Assembly (NCBI RefSeq): GCF_900696045.1
Contig: NZ_LR216287.1
Location: forward strand, 2,027,854 to 2,091,853
Length of the DNA: 64,000 nucleotides
Origin: Candidatus Nitrosocosmicus franklandus
GTDB taxonomy: Archaea; Thermoproteota; Nitrososphaeria; Nitrososphaerales; Nitrososphaeraceae
Reading direction: 5' to 3'
Every line of letters begins with the position of its first letter. Position 1 is the stretch's first letter. The notes below the pieces were generated by a model. It saw only the letters and a program-made list of their open reading frames with translations, did not search any database and had not been told where the DNA came from. A program made the position numbers and the translations under genes. Positions 54,077-63,425 of this stretch are shown piece after piece.

Positions 54077-54087
54077 TTCAAATTATG

Positions 54088-54276
54088 TTATGTTACTTTT
54101 AGAGCATATTTGTGGGGAACTGTTATTTCCAAAGTTGTTGCAACCTTTGATTTTTTGGGTTCGAGTATTAACATGATTCCAAACCAGTCTTTTGTTAGTT
54201 CTGTAGATTTACAAACCGGACACATTTTACCTGTTGTCAGTGCTTTACATTTCTTACATGCAACTTCTTTTACCAA
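54088..54276 (-). CDS. spt4: transcription elongation factor Spt4 (RpoE2)
   Basis: The 62-residue zinc protein has CKKC and CPVC pairs (ACKKCKALTTGKMCPVCKST), then DWFGIMLILEPKKS, typical of archaeal Spt4, the partner of Spt5. It follows rpo7 by 28 bp, the classical archaeal order. Confidence 0.95.
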   Translation of the reverse strand: MVKEVACKKCKALTTGKMCPVCKSTELTKDWFGIMLILEPKKSKVATTLEITVPHKYALKVT

Positions 54277-54304
54277 TACATATCACTATTTCAATATTGC
54301 TCTT

Positions 54305-54955
54305 TTATCTTTTGTCTTTTTTTCCTGATTTGGCCTCTGCAGTAGCTTTATTATCTCCTGTACTGCCGGAGCCTTCCTTGCTTTCCTTACTACTACTGCT
54401 TTCTCCCTGTGCACGTCTTATTTCTTTCTCTACCCATTCCAGGGCGCCCAAAAACGGCTGCCTACAAGTTATACCGATCTTACCCATAGATGCACTCTTG
54501 CCCAAACTTATCGCAGTTATCCTCGCACGGATTTTGGACCCAATCCGAAGCGTTTTTTCAGATTGGTTTGATAATATCAAACCCTGTTTTACATCACTTT
54601 TCAAATAATCGTCTGTAATTTGTGACAAATGTAGTAGTGCATCAGTAGGTCCTATCCTGACAAACGCACCAAAATCAGTAATTTCGACTACTTCACCCTC
54701 AACTACCTCGTGAAGCTTTGGATAAAATGTCAGGGCCGTGAAATTAACCTTGTGATAAGTAGCACCATCGCCCGCAATCACTTTTCCCACGGCATTGGTC
54801 TCTGCATCAATTATTTGAATAACATAACCGAGATCAGCGCTAACCATACTTTCATATTTTTCCTTTAAAATTCCAATAGCTGTTGATTTTAGAGAATTAG
54901 TTAGCTTACTTGGGGGGATTCTCACTACGTCGGACATATGTGCTATAGCAAACAT
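54305..54955 (-). CDS. rpo7: DNA-directed RNA polymerase subunit Rpo7 (RpoE)
   Basis: I place the start at MFAIAHMSDVVRIPP (54955); ten further upstream residues from 54985 look like leader sequence. The N-terminal tip domain (KEKYESMVSADLGYVIQI) is followed by an S1 OB-fold (EVVEITDFGAFVRIGPTDAL). The last 40 residues are a Ser/Lys/Glu-rich tail, longer than usual. Rpo7 with Rpo4 forms the polymerase stalk. Confidence 0.94.
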   Translation of the reverse strand: MFAIAHMSDVVRIPPSKLTNSLKSTAIGILKEKYESMVSADLGYVIQIIDAETNAVGKVIAGDGATYHKVNFTALTFYPKLHEVVEGEVVEITDFGAFVRIGPTDALLHLSQITDDYLKSDVKQGLILSNQSEKTLRIGSKIRARITAISLGKSASMGKIGITCRQPFLGALEWVEKEIRRAQGESSSSKESKEGSGSTGDNKATAEAKSGKKDKR

Positions 54956-55117
54956 AATAAAGATAAGACATATATCCAGAACCATCAGTTTATGAACTTT
55001 ATGTTTTTTTGGATAGTAGGTTATGGAAAGTTATGAGCCTAGTTTTTAATCTTTTGTTATTATTACTTTTGAGAATGAATGATTTAAATAGAATCGTAAC
55101 CCGATTTTTATATCATC

Positions 55118-56203
55118 ATGGTTACTGTGGATAAAGTCATTAGTGCTTTAAAAAATGTCAAAGATCCTGAGTTACACAAAGATATAGTATCTATGGGGAT
55201 GATTAAAGATATTACAATTAATGACGATAAACTTGCTTTTACATTAGAGTTGACTACTCCTGCCTGTCCTTTTAACAGTGAGATCGAACAAGATGTAAGA
55301 AATACGATTTCAAGTTTGGGTATCAAAGACCTGGATTTAAAGGTAACAGCCCGTGTTATGGAGGGTCGAACAATAACCATGGATCAAATTCTTCCAGGAG
55401 TCAAAAATATCTTGGCCGTAGCAAGCGGAAAAGGAGGTGTAGGTAAAACTACTGTTTCGGTAAACTTGGCCGTTGCTTTGGCAAAGACTGGGGCTAAAGT
55501 GGGTATTTTGGACGCTGATGTTTATGGACCAAGTGTGCCATTGATGTTGGGACTTAAGGATGTTCCCGAGGTCATTGAAGGCAAGATTCAGCCTCCAGTT
55601 GCTGAGAATGTTAAAGTAATGTCTATGGGATTTTTCTATGAACAGTCTCAGCAGGCTGGAATCTATCGTGGACCGATTATTGCTGGAATAGTCAAACAAT
55701 TTATTACAGATGTTAATTGGGGTGAGCTGGACTATTTGATCATCGATCTTCCGCCAGGTACAGGAGATGCGCCACTCACTATGGCTCAAACTATTCCAAT
55801 AACAGGAATTTTAATCGTTACTACCCCACAGGAAGTAGCCATGAATGTGGCAGTCAAATCTATAGGTATGTTCAACAAGTTAAACATTCCAATCATAGGT
55901 GTTATCGAAAACATGAGTTACTTAAAGTGCCCTAATTGCGACGAAAAAATCCACATCTTTGGTGAAGGAGGTGGTTTGAAGATAAGCGAGCAATTCAAGA
56001 TTCCATTTATAGGAGAAATACCTCTTACTTCTCAAATAATGAAAGGCAGTGATACCGGTACATCTGTTCTTATCTCCGATCCCGACTCCGAATATGCCCA
56101 AGCATTTAATAAAATATCAAAGATTACCGCTGGAAGAATTAGTGTTATTGCATCAGAACTGATGGAGCAGGAAAAGTCTCAAGAACAATCTCAAGAAAAG
56201 TAG
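55118..56203 (+). CDS. Mrp/Nbp35-type P-loop ATPase with N-terminal MIP18 domain
   Basis: An N-terminal MIP18/DUF59 domain (about 1-85, including VKDPELHKDIVSMGMI) is fused to an ApbC/Mrp ATPase. The deviant Walker A is ASGKGGVGKTT (about 103-113), followed by DADVYGPSVP. The C-terminal LKCPNCDEK holds the CxxC that can bridge a 4Fe-4S cluster between two subunits. These proteins act as iron-sulfur carriers. The Gln/Glu tail is low complexity. Single gene. Confidence 0.95.
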   Translation: MVTVDKVISALKNVKDPELHKDIVSMGMIKDITINDDKLAFTLELTTPACPFNSEIEQDVRNTISSLGIKDLDLKVTARVMEGRTITMDQILPGVKNILAVASGKGGVGKTTVSVNLAVALAKTGAKVGILDADVYGPSVPLMLGLKDVPEVIEGKIQPPVAENVKVMSMGFFYEQSQQAGIYRGPIIAGIVKQFITDVNWGELDYLIIDLPPGTGDAPLTMAQTIPITGILIVTTPQEVAMNVAVKSIGMFNKLNIPIIGVIENMSYLKCPNCDEKIHIFGEGGGLKISEQFKIPFIGEIPLTSQIMKGSDTGTSVLISDPDSEYAQAFNKISKITAGRISVIASELMEQEKSQEQSQEK

Positions 56204-56430
56204 CATGGTTTTATAAAAGAATAATAGTAACATCCAGAATAAATAATCGCGCACTCACACACAAAACCCTTCCGGATCAAACCAATACCTGATTATAAAT
56301 AAAAATAGCCATTTGTTTTGCCCTTTTTATCTAACAGAAAATCGTTCTTAAAAAAAATTAAATTAAAAAATGTCTGAATAGACTACTGATATATACACCC
56401 AGTCTACTACTATTACTATTAAATTAAAAA

Positions 56431-56949
56431 ATGATACTGGATCCAACAAAATTAGATGTACTAAAAAAGCCCTTTGGGATCTTGATAAAAGATGATGAAG
56501 TTACTGCTAAAACGGTAACAGAAATATTGAGCCAAGCACAACAGGTCGTAGCAGTTGGTGATACAACTACAGAAAGGTTGGTTGGATTTGGAATTATACC
56601 TTACATTTCAGTTACAGACTGTAAAGAAAAGAGGGTTGTAAAGACCTCAAAATTTGAATACCCTGTGGATAAAACAATCCGTTTTCAAAACAAACCCGGA
56701 GAATTATCAGAGCAGGTAGTCAGGGAGATAAGGGAATTAGTTTTGGCCAATGCCAATGATGATATGAAAACCAGAATTCGGATACTTATCGATGGAGAAG
56801 AGGATCTTGTAGCTCTTCCATTTTTTATGTATTCTCCAAACGATTGGATGATTTGTTACGGACAACCAAATGAGGGTTTGGTTATTGTTCACGTAACAGA
56901 GGATTCAAGGAAGAGGGCTGCGTCAATATTTAATAAAGTGTTTATTTAA
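56431..56949 (+). CDS. GTP-dependent dephospho-CoA kinase (DUF359)
   Basis: The 172-residue protein matches the archaeal DUF359 family that phosphorylates dephospho-CoA using GTP as last step of CoA synthesis. Conserved pieces are KKPFGILIKDD, VVAVGDTTTERL, SVTDCKEKRV, FQNKPGELSEQV and VDGEEDL-type LIDGEEDLVALP, with FGQP-like CYGQPNEGLV. Length is normal. Confidence 0.93.
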   Translation: MILDPTKLDVLKKPFGILIKDDEVTAKTVTEILSQAQQVVAVGDTTTERLVGFGIIPYISVTDCKEKRVVKTSKFEYPVDKTIRFQNKPGELSEQVVREIRELVLANANDDMKTRIRILIDGEEDLVALPFFMYSPNDWMICYGQPNEGLVIVHVTEDSRKRAASIFNKVFI

Positions 56950-57277
56950 AATTGTCTGACACAGGGTATGATGATACGGTGGCTGTATGATTCTAAAGGA
57001 GATGATTTGATTTTACCATTGTCTGACCCTGACCCTGACCCTGACCATGACCCTGCTGAAATACTGTATTAGTTTTCTGTTGTAACACGTGAATGTTAAA
57101 AATCCTCATAAAGGGCCAAAAGAGAAGAGAAGTGACCTGGTTGGGGCATAGTAAAGAAGCGATGATGATGATATTCAAGGCGCAGCAGCAAAAGCAGTAG
57201 TGGAAATGGCAATAGCAATATCGGTATTATCGATTAAAAAAGTTAGTCAGTCCCTCGATGTTTCAAAATTATAATCG
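56950..57277. other. intergenic region with TGACCC hexamer repeat
   Basis: About 330 bases with a short TGACCC repeat at roughly 57024-57055 (four full units, one of them altered). A reverse-strand ORF across it (56993-57178) is a translation of the repeat (HGQGQGQGQ) and not credible. Confidence 0.5.
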
Positions 57278-57409
57278 TTAGCTATCACATCCGCAGCCAT
57301 CTTTGCCCACATCGTGTGAAACTATTTTGTACTTTCTTCTGCAGTCTTCACATACACTATCTGATTCATTTGTCAGAGCAGCGTCACAGAATACACATAC
57401 CTTAGACAT
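57278..57409 (-). CDS. small zinc-binding protein, 43 aa
   Basis: The protein starts MSKVCVFCDAALTNESDSVC and has CVFC and CEDC pairs followed by a C-terminal CGC. The first four Cys form a rubredoxin-like zinc knuckle. Although tiny, regular zinc-ribbon spacing supports a real gene. The function is unknown. Confidence 0.6.
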   Translation of the reverse strand: MSKVCVFCDAALTNESDSVCEDCRRKYKIVSHDVGKDGCGCDS

Positions 57410-57747
57410 GAAATTGTATGGGGCTTTTTAAAATAAATCCTTATCTCTATTCTTGTGATCATATTCTAGCAAATGAATACGCATTCAAGGTCGGTCTATG
57501 CTGATGTAGTAGTGGCCACTTCGTTGTACCCTTTTACATTATCTTACTAATTACGTCAATATATGTGTGGTAACAAAGATCCTCATCATACCTATAGCTA
57601 TTCATATCATTAATAGATCAACAGCAACAACTATGCTAGACATTCTGATCCAGTAAGATGACAATCTGAATAATTTTTCAATTTAACATCCGTCAGGATC
57701 TTTTTTCTACATGTACTATTTGATGAGATCTAGATCTGGTTAGTTGA
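57410..57747. other. intergenic region, no gene seen
   Basis: About 340 AT-rich bases lie between the small zinc protein and the cyclase-like gene. No RNA, repeat array or ORF worth calling is visible. Confidence 0.45.
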
Positions 57748-58662
57748 TCATGCTCTGTTTTGGTATAGTTTGTAAACAGAACCTGTTACATCACTAATAT
57801 AGTTCCAATTTTCAGGATTGATATCCACTACAGAAAAGTATTCTTGTTCCTCTTTGGATAGAACGTCATATATGAGCTGACCAACAATTATGTGATTGAC
57901 TCGTGCATATGCTGTCATTTTTGAAGCAATACTAATGGTATACCCTAATATGTCGTAAACTGGTTTCTTTGCTGAAATTATGTCGCTGCTCTTTTGGATG
58001 GTTTTATAATCATATTTTGATAAATCATTTATCTTGTCTACATGTGGATAATACTTTACGATCACGTTCTCACCGTAATCTATTCCTATCCTAACTCCAA
58101 GCTCTGGATAATCGTATTGTGCAAACACTGGATTAAATCCTTGATTAATCACTTTTATCATTGTGCGAGCGCAATTAATAGCATTAATACAAAATGTGTA
58201 TAGATGATCCGAATTTACGTTGAAAAAACCAATTATTGCATCGCCTATGTATTTTAGCACATATCCACCATAAAGACGGATAATTTTTGTCATTTCTTGA
58301 GTAAATGTCTGTATGATTTTTGAAACTCGTTCGATGGGAAGGTTCATTGAGAGTTTTGTTGAGCCTACTATATCGATATTCAAAATTATCAGTTTGATTT
58401 TGTCATAATTATACTCACTTAGAATTTCTTGTGTTTCTTCGAAGGGGGCGGTGAAAATAGGATCTGCCCTTAGGGCCTTCCACATGCTTGATTGAGAAGC
58501 AGAAATAACCTTTTGAATATCGATCAGAGCATCAACGTGGAAAACGGAGAGGTCGTTTATTTTAGCTTTGCTTATTAATCTACTGTTGTTTTCTCTTTCT
58601 TTCTTATCATTTACATTCTTAATGACATCTGTGACTTCCTCTAGGTCAATATCTAGTTGCAA
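57748..58662 (-). CDS. class III nucleotidyl cyclase-like protein
   Basis: The catalytic-fold part (about 90-300) has both metal aspartates, in LNIDIVGST and YIGDAIIGFF, with the preceding Lys of YVLKYIGDA. The usual transition-state Asn and Arg (VNxAAR in active cyclases) are replaced: the segment reads GYTISIASKM. It may be a weak or degenerate cyclase or a nucleotide sensor. The TTG start at 58662 is doubtful. The same frame is open upstream to TAG at 58813-58815 and encodes NLFDSGIPPEIISLQLDIDL, which looks like real protein, but no ATG, GTG or TTG precedes it. Confidence 0.8.
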   Translation of the reverse strand: MQLDIDLEEVTDVIKNVNDKKERENNSRLISKAKINDLSVFHVDALIDIQKVISASQSSMWKALRADPIFTAPFEETQEILSEYNYDKIKLIILNIDIVGSTKLSMNLPIERVSKIIQTFTQEMTKIIRLYGGYVLKYIGDAIIGFFNVNSDHLYTFCINAINCARTMIKVINQGFNPVFAQYDYPELGVRIGIDYGENVIVKYYPHVDKINDLSKYDYKTIQKSSDIISAKKPVYDILGYTISIASKMTAYARVNHIIVGQLIYDVLSKEEQEYFSVVDINPENWNYISDVTGSVYKLYQNRA

Positions 58663-59056
58663 AGAAATAATTTCTGGGGGAATTCCTGAGTCAAAAAGGT
58701 TGATGATCGTCTGATGTTGTTCATATTTATCAATCTTGTTTGATTGTTGAATATCGTTATCGTTGCTTCCTATAGCGTCCTCATCTGAATTTGAAATTTC
58801 TTTCTCACCTGCCTACCTCTGTATCTCTACTACTACTACTACTAAATTAAATTCAAGACATCATTAAAATATCTATGGCAAATTATCATTGATAAATCCA
58901 TCAATATATCTTACTCCTTGTTTTTTTTGACTTGATAACTATCTATCCCATCTGATACCGTGGAGTCTTGTCTTTAGTTTGTTGATTGTGTTTGATGTTT
59001 GCATCCTCTCTTACGTTGTTCTAAAACTGTATCTTTTATTGTTCTTTTTTAAGTAA

Positions 59057-60211
59057 TTAGGTGACACTGGTATTGCTGTTGCTGCTATTATTGTTGTCGT
59101 CATCTTTATGAGTCAACTCGTCAATACCACCTAGTCTTTGAAGGGCATTTAAGATTTCTTTGTCTATTTTATCAAGTTCTGGATTGCTATTATTCTCTCT
59201 GGTTGCTGAGTGAAGTCCTTTATTGTCTGTCTGACTGTAATTTTGGTTTCGAAGAAGGTGGTCATCCTCTCCTCCTCCTCCTTCTTCTCCTCCGTAACTA
59301 TTGATATCGCTGTTATTTCTTTTAATATTTTGATCTACGCTCTGGAATTCACTACTCTGTTCTGAAGGAGCGTGCTTATCAGAACCTTGACGAAGCTTTA
59401 GGTAATCATGGGCTAGTGGGTAATAATTGTGACTTGTGTTAATTTCAGGGATATGAGGTGAATCGACATGATGTGCATTAGAAATAGATGATACGGTAGT
59501 GTTGGATATGCTAGACGGTGAATCAGTTACTGTGTGTCTGTCACCAATCGAGAAATTGTCATCACCTTGATATTGTAGCTTCGAATCTTGGTTGTCAGAA
59601 TTACCGTTTAGAGTGTCGTGCGCAACCTCATTGTCCCTTTCCAAATCTACATTTAGAGATTCTGATCCGGTTGAATTTCTGTCTCCACGTTCATCAAAAT
59701 GACTAGAGGTAAATCCTGTGGAGTTATTGTAAATTACAGAGGCCGTTGTTGACGCAAAAGAACCAAGTGTAGCAAGAGAGATAAAAGCATGTGAGTTGGG
59801 TAATGTAAAATAGGATGAACTGTTTACATATGGCACTGTTTTCGTGTTTCCTGTAATTGCTGAATTGATGAGAGATGTATTAGCAGCTGTGTGGGCTATA
59901 TGACCAGGATTAATTATACCTGCATCAACAGCACCTCCAGCAACTGATGAAACCATCTTTGAAAGTGCTTCCTTTTGCTCTTTGGTTGTGGTTGATATTT
60001 CTGTGAGAATATCACTGAGCCTAATTTGAATTGCCGTTAATCTTTTCTCTAACTTCTTGTCATACTCGGTATTTTTAATACTTGGAGAGGAAGATTCAAG
60101 ATTAATTTTGTTTAACTTTAAAAAGGTTGTAAGAATCAAAATAGCAATAATACCCATCTGCACAAAGACTGTAATTAACAGAATATCTGAAGACATTTCT
60201 ACACCGAACAA
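59057..60211 (-). CDS. membrane-anchored protein with disordered middle, 384 aa
   Basis: There is one N-terminal transmembrane helix (about 9-28, LLITVFVQMGIIAILILTTF), a short coiled-coil stretch (about 45-90), then about 230 Ser/Asn/His/Asp-rich disordered residues. Near the end comes a helix, ELDKIDKEILNALQRLGG, followed by an Asp/Asn-rich tail. Architecture and end helix match the protein at 44714-45697, though the middles share nothing obvious. No family is recognised. Confidence 0.65.
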   Translation of the reverse strand: MFGVEMSSDILLITVFVQMGIIAILILTTFLKLNKINLESSSPSIKNTEYDKKLEKRLTAIQIRLSDILTEISTTTKEQKEALSKMVSSVAGGAVDAGIINPGHIAHTAANTSLINSAITGNTKTVPYVNSSSYFTLPNSHAFISLATLGSFASTTASVIYNNSTGFTSSHFDERGDRNSTGSESLNVDLERDNEVAHDTLNGNSDNQDSKLQYQGDDNFSIGDRHTVTDSPSSISNTTVSSISNAHHVDSPHIPEINTSHNYYPLAHDYLKLRQGSDKHAPSEQSSEFQSVDQNIKRNNSDINSYGGEEGGGGEDDHLLRNQNYSQTDNKGLHSATRENNSNPELDKIDKEILNALQRLGGIDELTHKDDDNNNSSNSNTSVT

Positions 60212-60257
60212 TTAATAGAGTGTTAGAATTTTTCTCTCTTTTAAGTCTAATCTAGGG

Positions 60258-60710
60258 CTATTCTTGCAAACTCCAGCGTAGTGAATCAGAATTTTTAAGC
60301 AAATATTTGATACGCTTGGATATGCTACGTGGATCGTCACCACAGCCATATTGGGAATAAAAGTTATTTCCAATGTAGCATGCCTTAGAACACTTTTGGT
60401 CAACTAGGGTTGCCTGACTGTATTTAGATATACCTAGAATCATTTTCGGCAGGTCTCTTAAGATCTGTAGTAGTCCTGAACGTGAAGCATATGCTCTGTC
60501 TTCCTTGACGTACCAAAACATACGGGTAGGGTCTTTATGATAGTTCTTAAAGACTGAATTTTTTAGCCTTGTAGACCTTTCGGTATCATAATGGCCCATG
60601 ATTTCTATTCTTTTTCTGGAAATATGGTAGATTGCCATAGCAAATTTAGAGCATGAGGAGCAGTAATTATCATAGATGAGAGTGGGAAAATGAAATTCAG
60701 TTTCAGACAT
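60258..60710 (-). CDS. DCC-family (DUF393-like) thiol-disulfide protein
   Basis: The 150-residue protein has an N-terminal CxxC in IYDNYCSSCSKFA, the form of the DxxCxxC motif that defines the DCC/DUF393 thioredoxin-like family. A second Cys cluster (DQKCSKACYIGNN and YGCGDD) is unusual and could bind metal. It was probably a redox or cofactor-transfer protein in the cytoplasm. It lies 46 bp upstream of the membrane coiled-coil gene on the same strand. Confidence 0.72.
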   Translation of the reverse strand: MSETEFHFPTLIYDNYCSSCSKFAMAIYHISRKRIEIMGHYDTERSTRLKNSVFKNYHKDPTRMFWYVKEDRAYASRSGLLQILRDLPKMILGISKYSQATLVDQKCSKACYIGNNFYSQYGCGDDPRSISKRIKYLLKNSDSLRWSLQE

Positions 60711-60810
60711 CCTCTATTTATATTTGGATATACAACCATTTAATTATTAAAGGACAATCGATAGGGTCAGACTTTCTCGACTCAACTTGTTATTATGCTG
60801 ATATGTGGTG

Positions 60811-60904
60811 TCAAACCCTGGTCAAACCCTGGTCAAACCCTGGTCAAACCCTGGTCAAACCCTGGTCAAACCCTGGTCAAACCCTGGTCAAACCCTGGTC
60901 AAAC
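60811..60904. repeat. 11-bp tandem repeat TCAAACCCTGG, 8 units plus partial
   Basis: Eight perfect copies of TCAAACCCTGG run from 60811 to 60898, then a partial TCAAAC. The array ends 79 bp before the HTH gene. There are no spacers, so this is a minisatellite, not a CRISPR array. Confidence 0.95.
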
Positions 60905-60983
60905 AGCATTTCTCCATAGGTTGAGGTATTATTCTGATTTTTAATATAAGCAGTTTCACTTACAATTTATTTGAATAAATAAA

Positions 60984-61556
60984 ATGGGAAACAAAATTCC
61001 TCATGCTATAAGGATACAAGTGTTAAACGGATTGCTGTCTGGCACTTCACACAGCGATATAGCTTTTAGTTTAGGTATTTCGAAGGGGACAGTGTCCAAC
61101 ATCCTTAACGAGTGCAGAAAACAGGGCGTAGTAGACATAGATTTGTTAAGAAGCTTTGCACGTAAAATGAAAGATCAAGGTCTTGAGCTAAATGATCTTG
61201 CCTTCTCATTGCATCTAAGGAACATGTTAAAAATTTTGGAATTATCTGAGGAAAAACTGGACGAATTCTTACTGGCACTGAGTATATATAACTATAAAAA
61301 TAATATTCAAAACCCTGAAAAATTTATCAAAGAAGTGAAAAAAGTCTCTGACTATGTTGCTCGATTGGATGTATCCATTTTTGATCTTGTCGATTACATT
61401 GAAGAAAGAAAAGTTGAACTAAAGAAATTAGAAATAGAGATCTATTCCGCAAAAATGGATTTGGGAATGTTAAAGTATAGACAAAAGCAAATAGAGTCAC
61501 ATATCAAAAGAGCTAGTAATAACAAAACCATTGAAAATAATACAAGTATTCTATAA
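60984..61556 (+). CDS. HTH-domain protein with C-terminal coiled coil, 190 aa
   Basis: The N-terminal helix-turn-helix, SHSDIAFSLGISKGTVSNIL (about 22-41), resembles resolvase or sigma-like HTHs. The rest is helical, with a strong coiled coil (about 135-180, KVELKKLEIEIYSAKMDL). It probably forms dimers that bind DNA; I recall similar proteins as multi-copy in soil Nitrososphaeria. The 11-bp repeat array lies just upstream and may affect its expression. Confidence 0.75.
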   Translation: MGNKIPHAIRIQVLNGLLSGTSHSDIAFSLGISKGTVSNILNECRKQGVVDIDLLRSFARKMKDQGLELNDLAFSLHLRNMLKILELSEEKLDEFLLALSIYNYKNNIQNPEKFIKEVKKVSDYVARLDVSIFDLVDYIEERKVELKKLEIEIYSAKMDLGMLKYRQKQIESHIKRASNNKTIENNTSIL

Positions 61557-61731
61557 TATGAAATTGATATTGTCTACATTGTTTATAGAATACAAAAGAA
61601 CTAGTATTCACGGTTAACAAAAGTACTGTATGTTGATAAGGTTGATCTCTAAGAAATCTTTTGTATTTAGTCTTTAGGGCTTGAATTATGGAAGAAAATA
61701 TTTAAATTGAAAAAACATTTCAAGGGTTAAT

Positions 61732-62682
61732 GTGTGGAAGATTTTAATTCCAAAGAAAATTGCATACGGGGAAAATGCAGCAAAGGAGTTTGACTACCCT
61801 GACAACGCATTGATTATAACAACTACTGAAAGCAAGATTTACGAAAAATGGATAGAGTATATGGGCATAAAAAATTATACTATTTACGATAAGGTGACTC
61901 CAGACCCGGCTATAGAGACAATTGAATCTATCAAGGCAGAGTTTGAGGGGAAGAATATTTCTTGCTACATTGGATTGGGAGGAGGAAGCTCAATGGATGT
62001 CTGTAAATATCTAAGTAAATTAACCGGAATTCCTAAGATATTGATTCCAACTACTTTTGGAACTGGGGCTGAAATGACTACATATGCTGTCATTAGCTTT
62101 GATCATAAGAAAAAACTATTACAAGATGAGGCATTTTTGGCCGATGCAGCTATAGTTGATCCTTATTTCTTACCTGGTACACCTTTCAATATAATGCGCA
62201 ATTCTGCCTGTGATGCAGCTGCACAGGCATCTGAGGGATATGATAGTAAACTTGCAAATCCTTTAACCAAATTATTCTGCAAAGAAGCCTTTGACATATT
62301 GGAAGATGCTATAATTAACGACAAACCTGAATTGTTGCCATACGGTGCCATGTTGTCGGGCATCGGCTTTGGTAATTCATCGACCACTTTGGGACATGCA
62401 CTTTCTTATGTATTTTCCAATGAGGGGGTTCCTCATGGATACGCACTTTCTTCGTGTACAACTGTAGCCCACAAATTTAATAATTCTCAGTATACTGAGA
62501 GATTCAAGAAAATATGTCAAAAATTGAAATTTGAACCCTTGAAGCTAAAACTACCACTTGATGAGGCAGCCGATGTTATCATGCCCGATAGGGGACACCT
62601 AGACAATAATCCACGAGATGTTTCGAAGGAAGACATCATTAAATGCTTGGATGAGATAGTAAATAGCAATCCACTTGCATAA
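61732..62682 (+). CDS. iron-type alcohol dehydrogenase family protein
   Basis: The 316-residue protein has the NAD(P) motif GLGGGSSMDVCKY and IPTTFGTGAEMT of group III alcohol dehydrogenases. Metal ligands at the usual places are Asp in CDAAAQASEGY, His in TTLGHALSY and His in VPHGYALSS, but the second ligand (His in DAxxHAxE) is Gln here. Members reduce aldehydes. In ammonia-oxidising archaea a relative is proposed to reduce succinic/malonic semialdehyde in the hydroxypropionate/hydroxybutyrate cycle; assigning that role here is inference. The protein is shorter than the typical 380 residues. Confidence 0.82.
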   Translation: MWKILIPKKIAYGENAAKEFDYPDNALIITTTESKIYEKWIEYMGIKNYTIYDKVTPDPAIETIESIKAEFEGKNISCYIGLGGGSSMDVCKYLSKLTGIPKILIPTTFGTGAEMTTYAVISFDHKKKLLQDEAFLADAAIVDPYFLPGTPFNIMRNSACDAAAQASEGYDSKLANPLTKLFCKEAFDILEDAIINDKPELLPYGAMLSGIGFGNSSTTLGHALSYVFSNEGVPHGYALSSCTTVAHKFNNSQYTERFKKICQKLKFEPLKLKLPLDEAADVIMPDRGHLDNNPRDVSKEDIIKCLDEIVNSNPLA

Positions 62683-62743
62683 CTTTATTATTTTTAAATA
62701 GGAAAAACTATAAATTCATATTATTTCTTTATCAAGTTATCTT

Positions 62744-63343
62744 ATGACTACCATTAAGAAAAGTATGGAAATTGCCGCACCATTGAACGAGGTTTTTACT
62801 TATTTTGCAAGGCCAGAACACATGGCAGATCAATTTCCAGAAAATATGGGTCTAAATGTAATTCCCTTGGAAGTTAAAAATGGATTTGGAGTAGGAACAA
62901 TCTTCAGGATAAGTGGAGATTTTGACGGTAAAAAACTAGAATGGGATTGTGAAACTATCGATTATATTCCACATAAGAAAATAGTCGCTAAAATGATTGA
63001 GGGGCCTTTCAAACACTGGCAAATTACTGTGGACTTTGAAGAATTGGGAGAAAAAAAGACCAGAACTTCTCTTACAGTCGACTATGACATGCCTATGGGT
63101 CCATTAGGAGGCTTGATAGACAAGGTCAAATTAAAGAAAATAGCTGAAAGAGGTATGGAAAATGGTTTGTATCGTGTTAAAGCACTGTTAGAGGGAACCG
63201 GTTCAATTCCTGTATACATTACCCTCGAAGCCTATCGAAAGGTTTTGAAAGAAAAAGAGCTCAGAAAGTGTTCGGTTTCTGAAGCTATAGTTGCGATTAT
63301 CAATCAAAACGAAAAGGCAACAGCAACAGCAGCTCAAGTCTAG
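62744..63343 (+). CDS. SRPBCC (START-like) ligand-binding protein
   Basis: Residues 1-150 form an SRPBCC/polyketide-cyclase-like domain, with typical start KKSMEIAAPLNEVFTYFARP and later WDCETIDYIPHKKIVAKM. A C-terminal extension of about 50 residues (about 150-199) with YITLEAYRKVLKEKELRK may be a small helical or ribbon-helix-like module and ends in a Thr/Ala run. The ligand is unknown. It begins 61 bp after the dehydrogenase gene and may be co-transcribed. Confidence 0.82.
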   Translation: MTTIKKSMEIAAPLNEVFTYFARPEHMADQFPENMGLNVIPLEVKNGFGVGTIFRISGDFDGKKLEWDCETIDYIPHKKIVAKMIEGPFKHWQITVDFEELGEKKTRTSLTVDYDMPMGPLGGLIDKVKLKKIAERGMENGLYRVKALLEGTGSIPVYITLEAYRKVLKEKELRKCSVSEAIVAIINQNEKATATAAQV

Positions 63344-63425
63344 AAGACTAAACTTTCTTACCTTTGTGATTCAAGTTCTACGTAGTTTGATTTAAATAGT
63401 GTTTTATTGATTTCTTTTGATCGTA

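Noticed and set aside
56993-57178. Reverse 61-aa ORF with GQGQGQ
   Set aside because: Product of the TGACCC hexamer repeat.
60811-60904. Possible CRISPR array
   Set aside because: Units are 11 bp with no spacers and no cas genes nearby. It is a tandem minisatellite.
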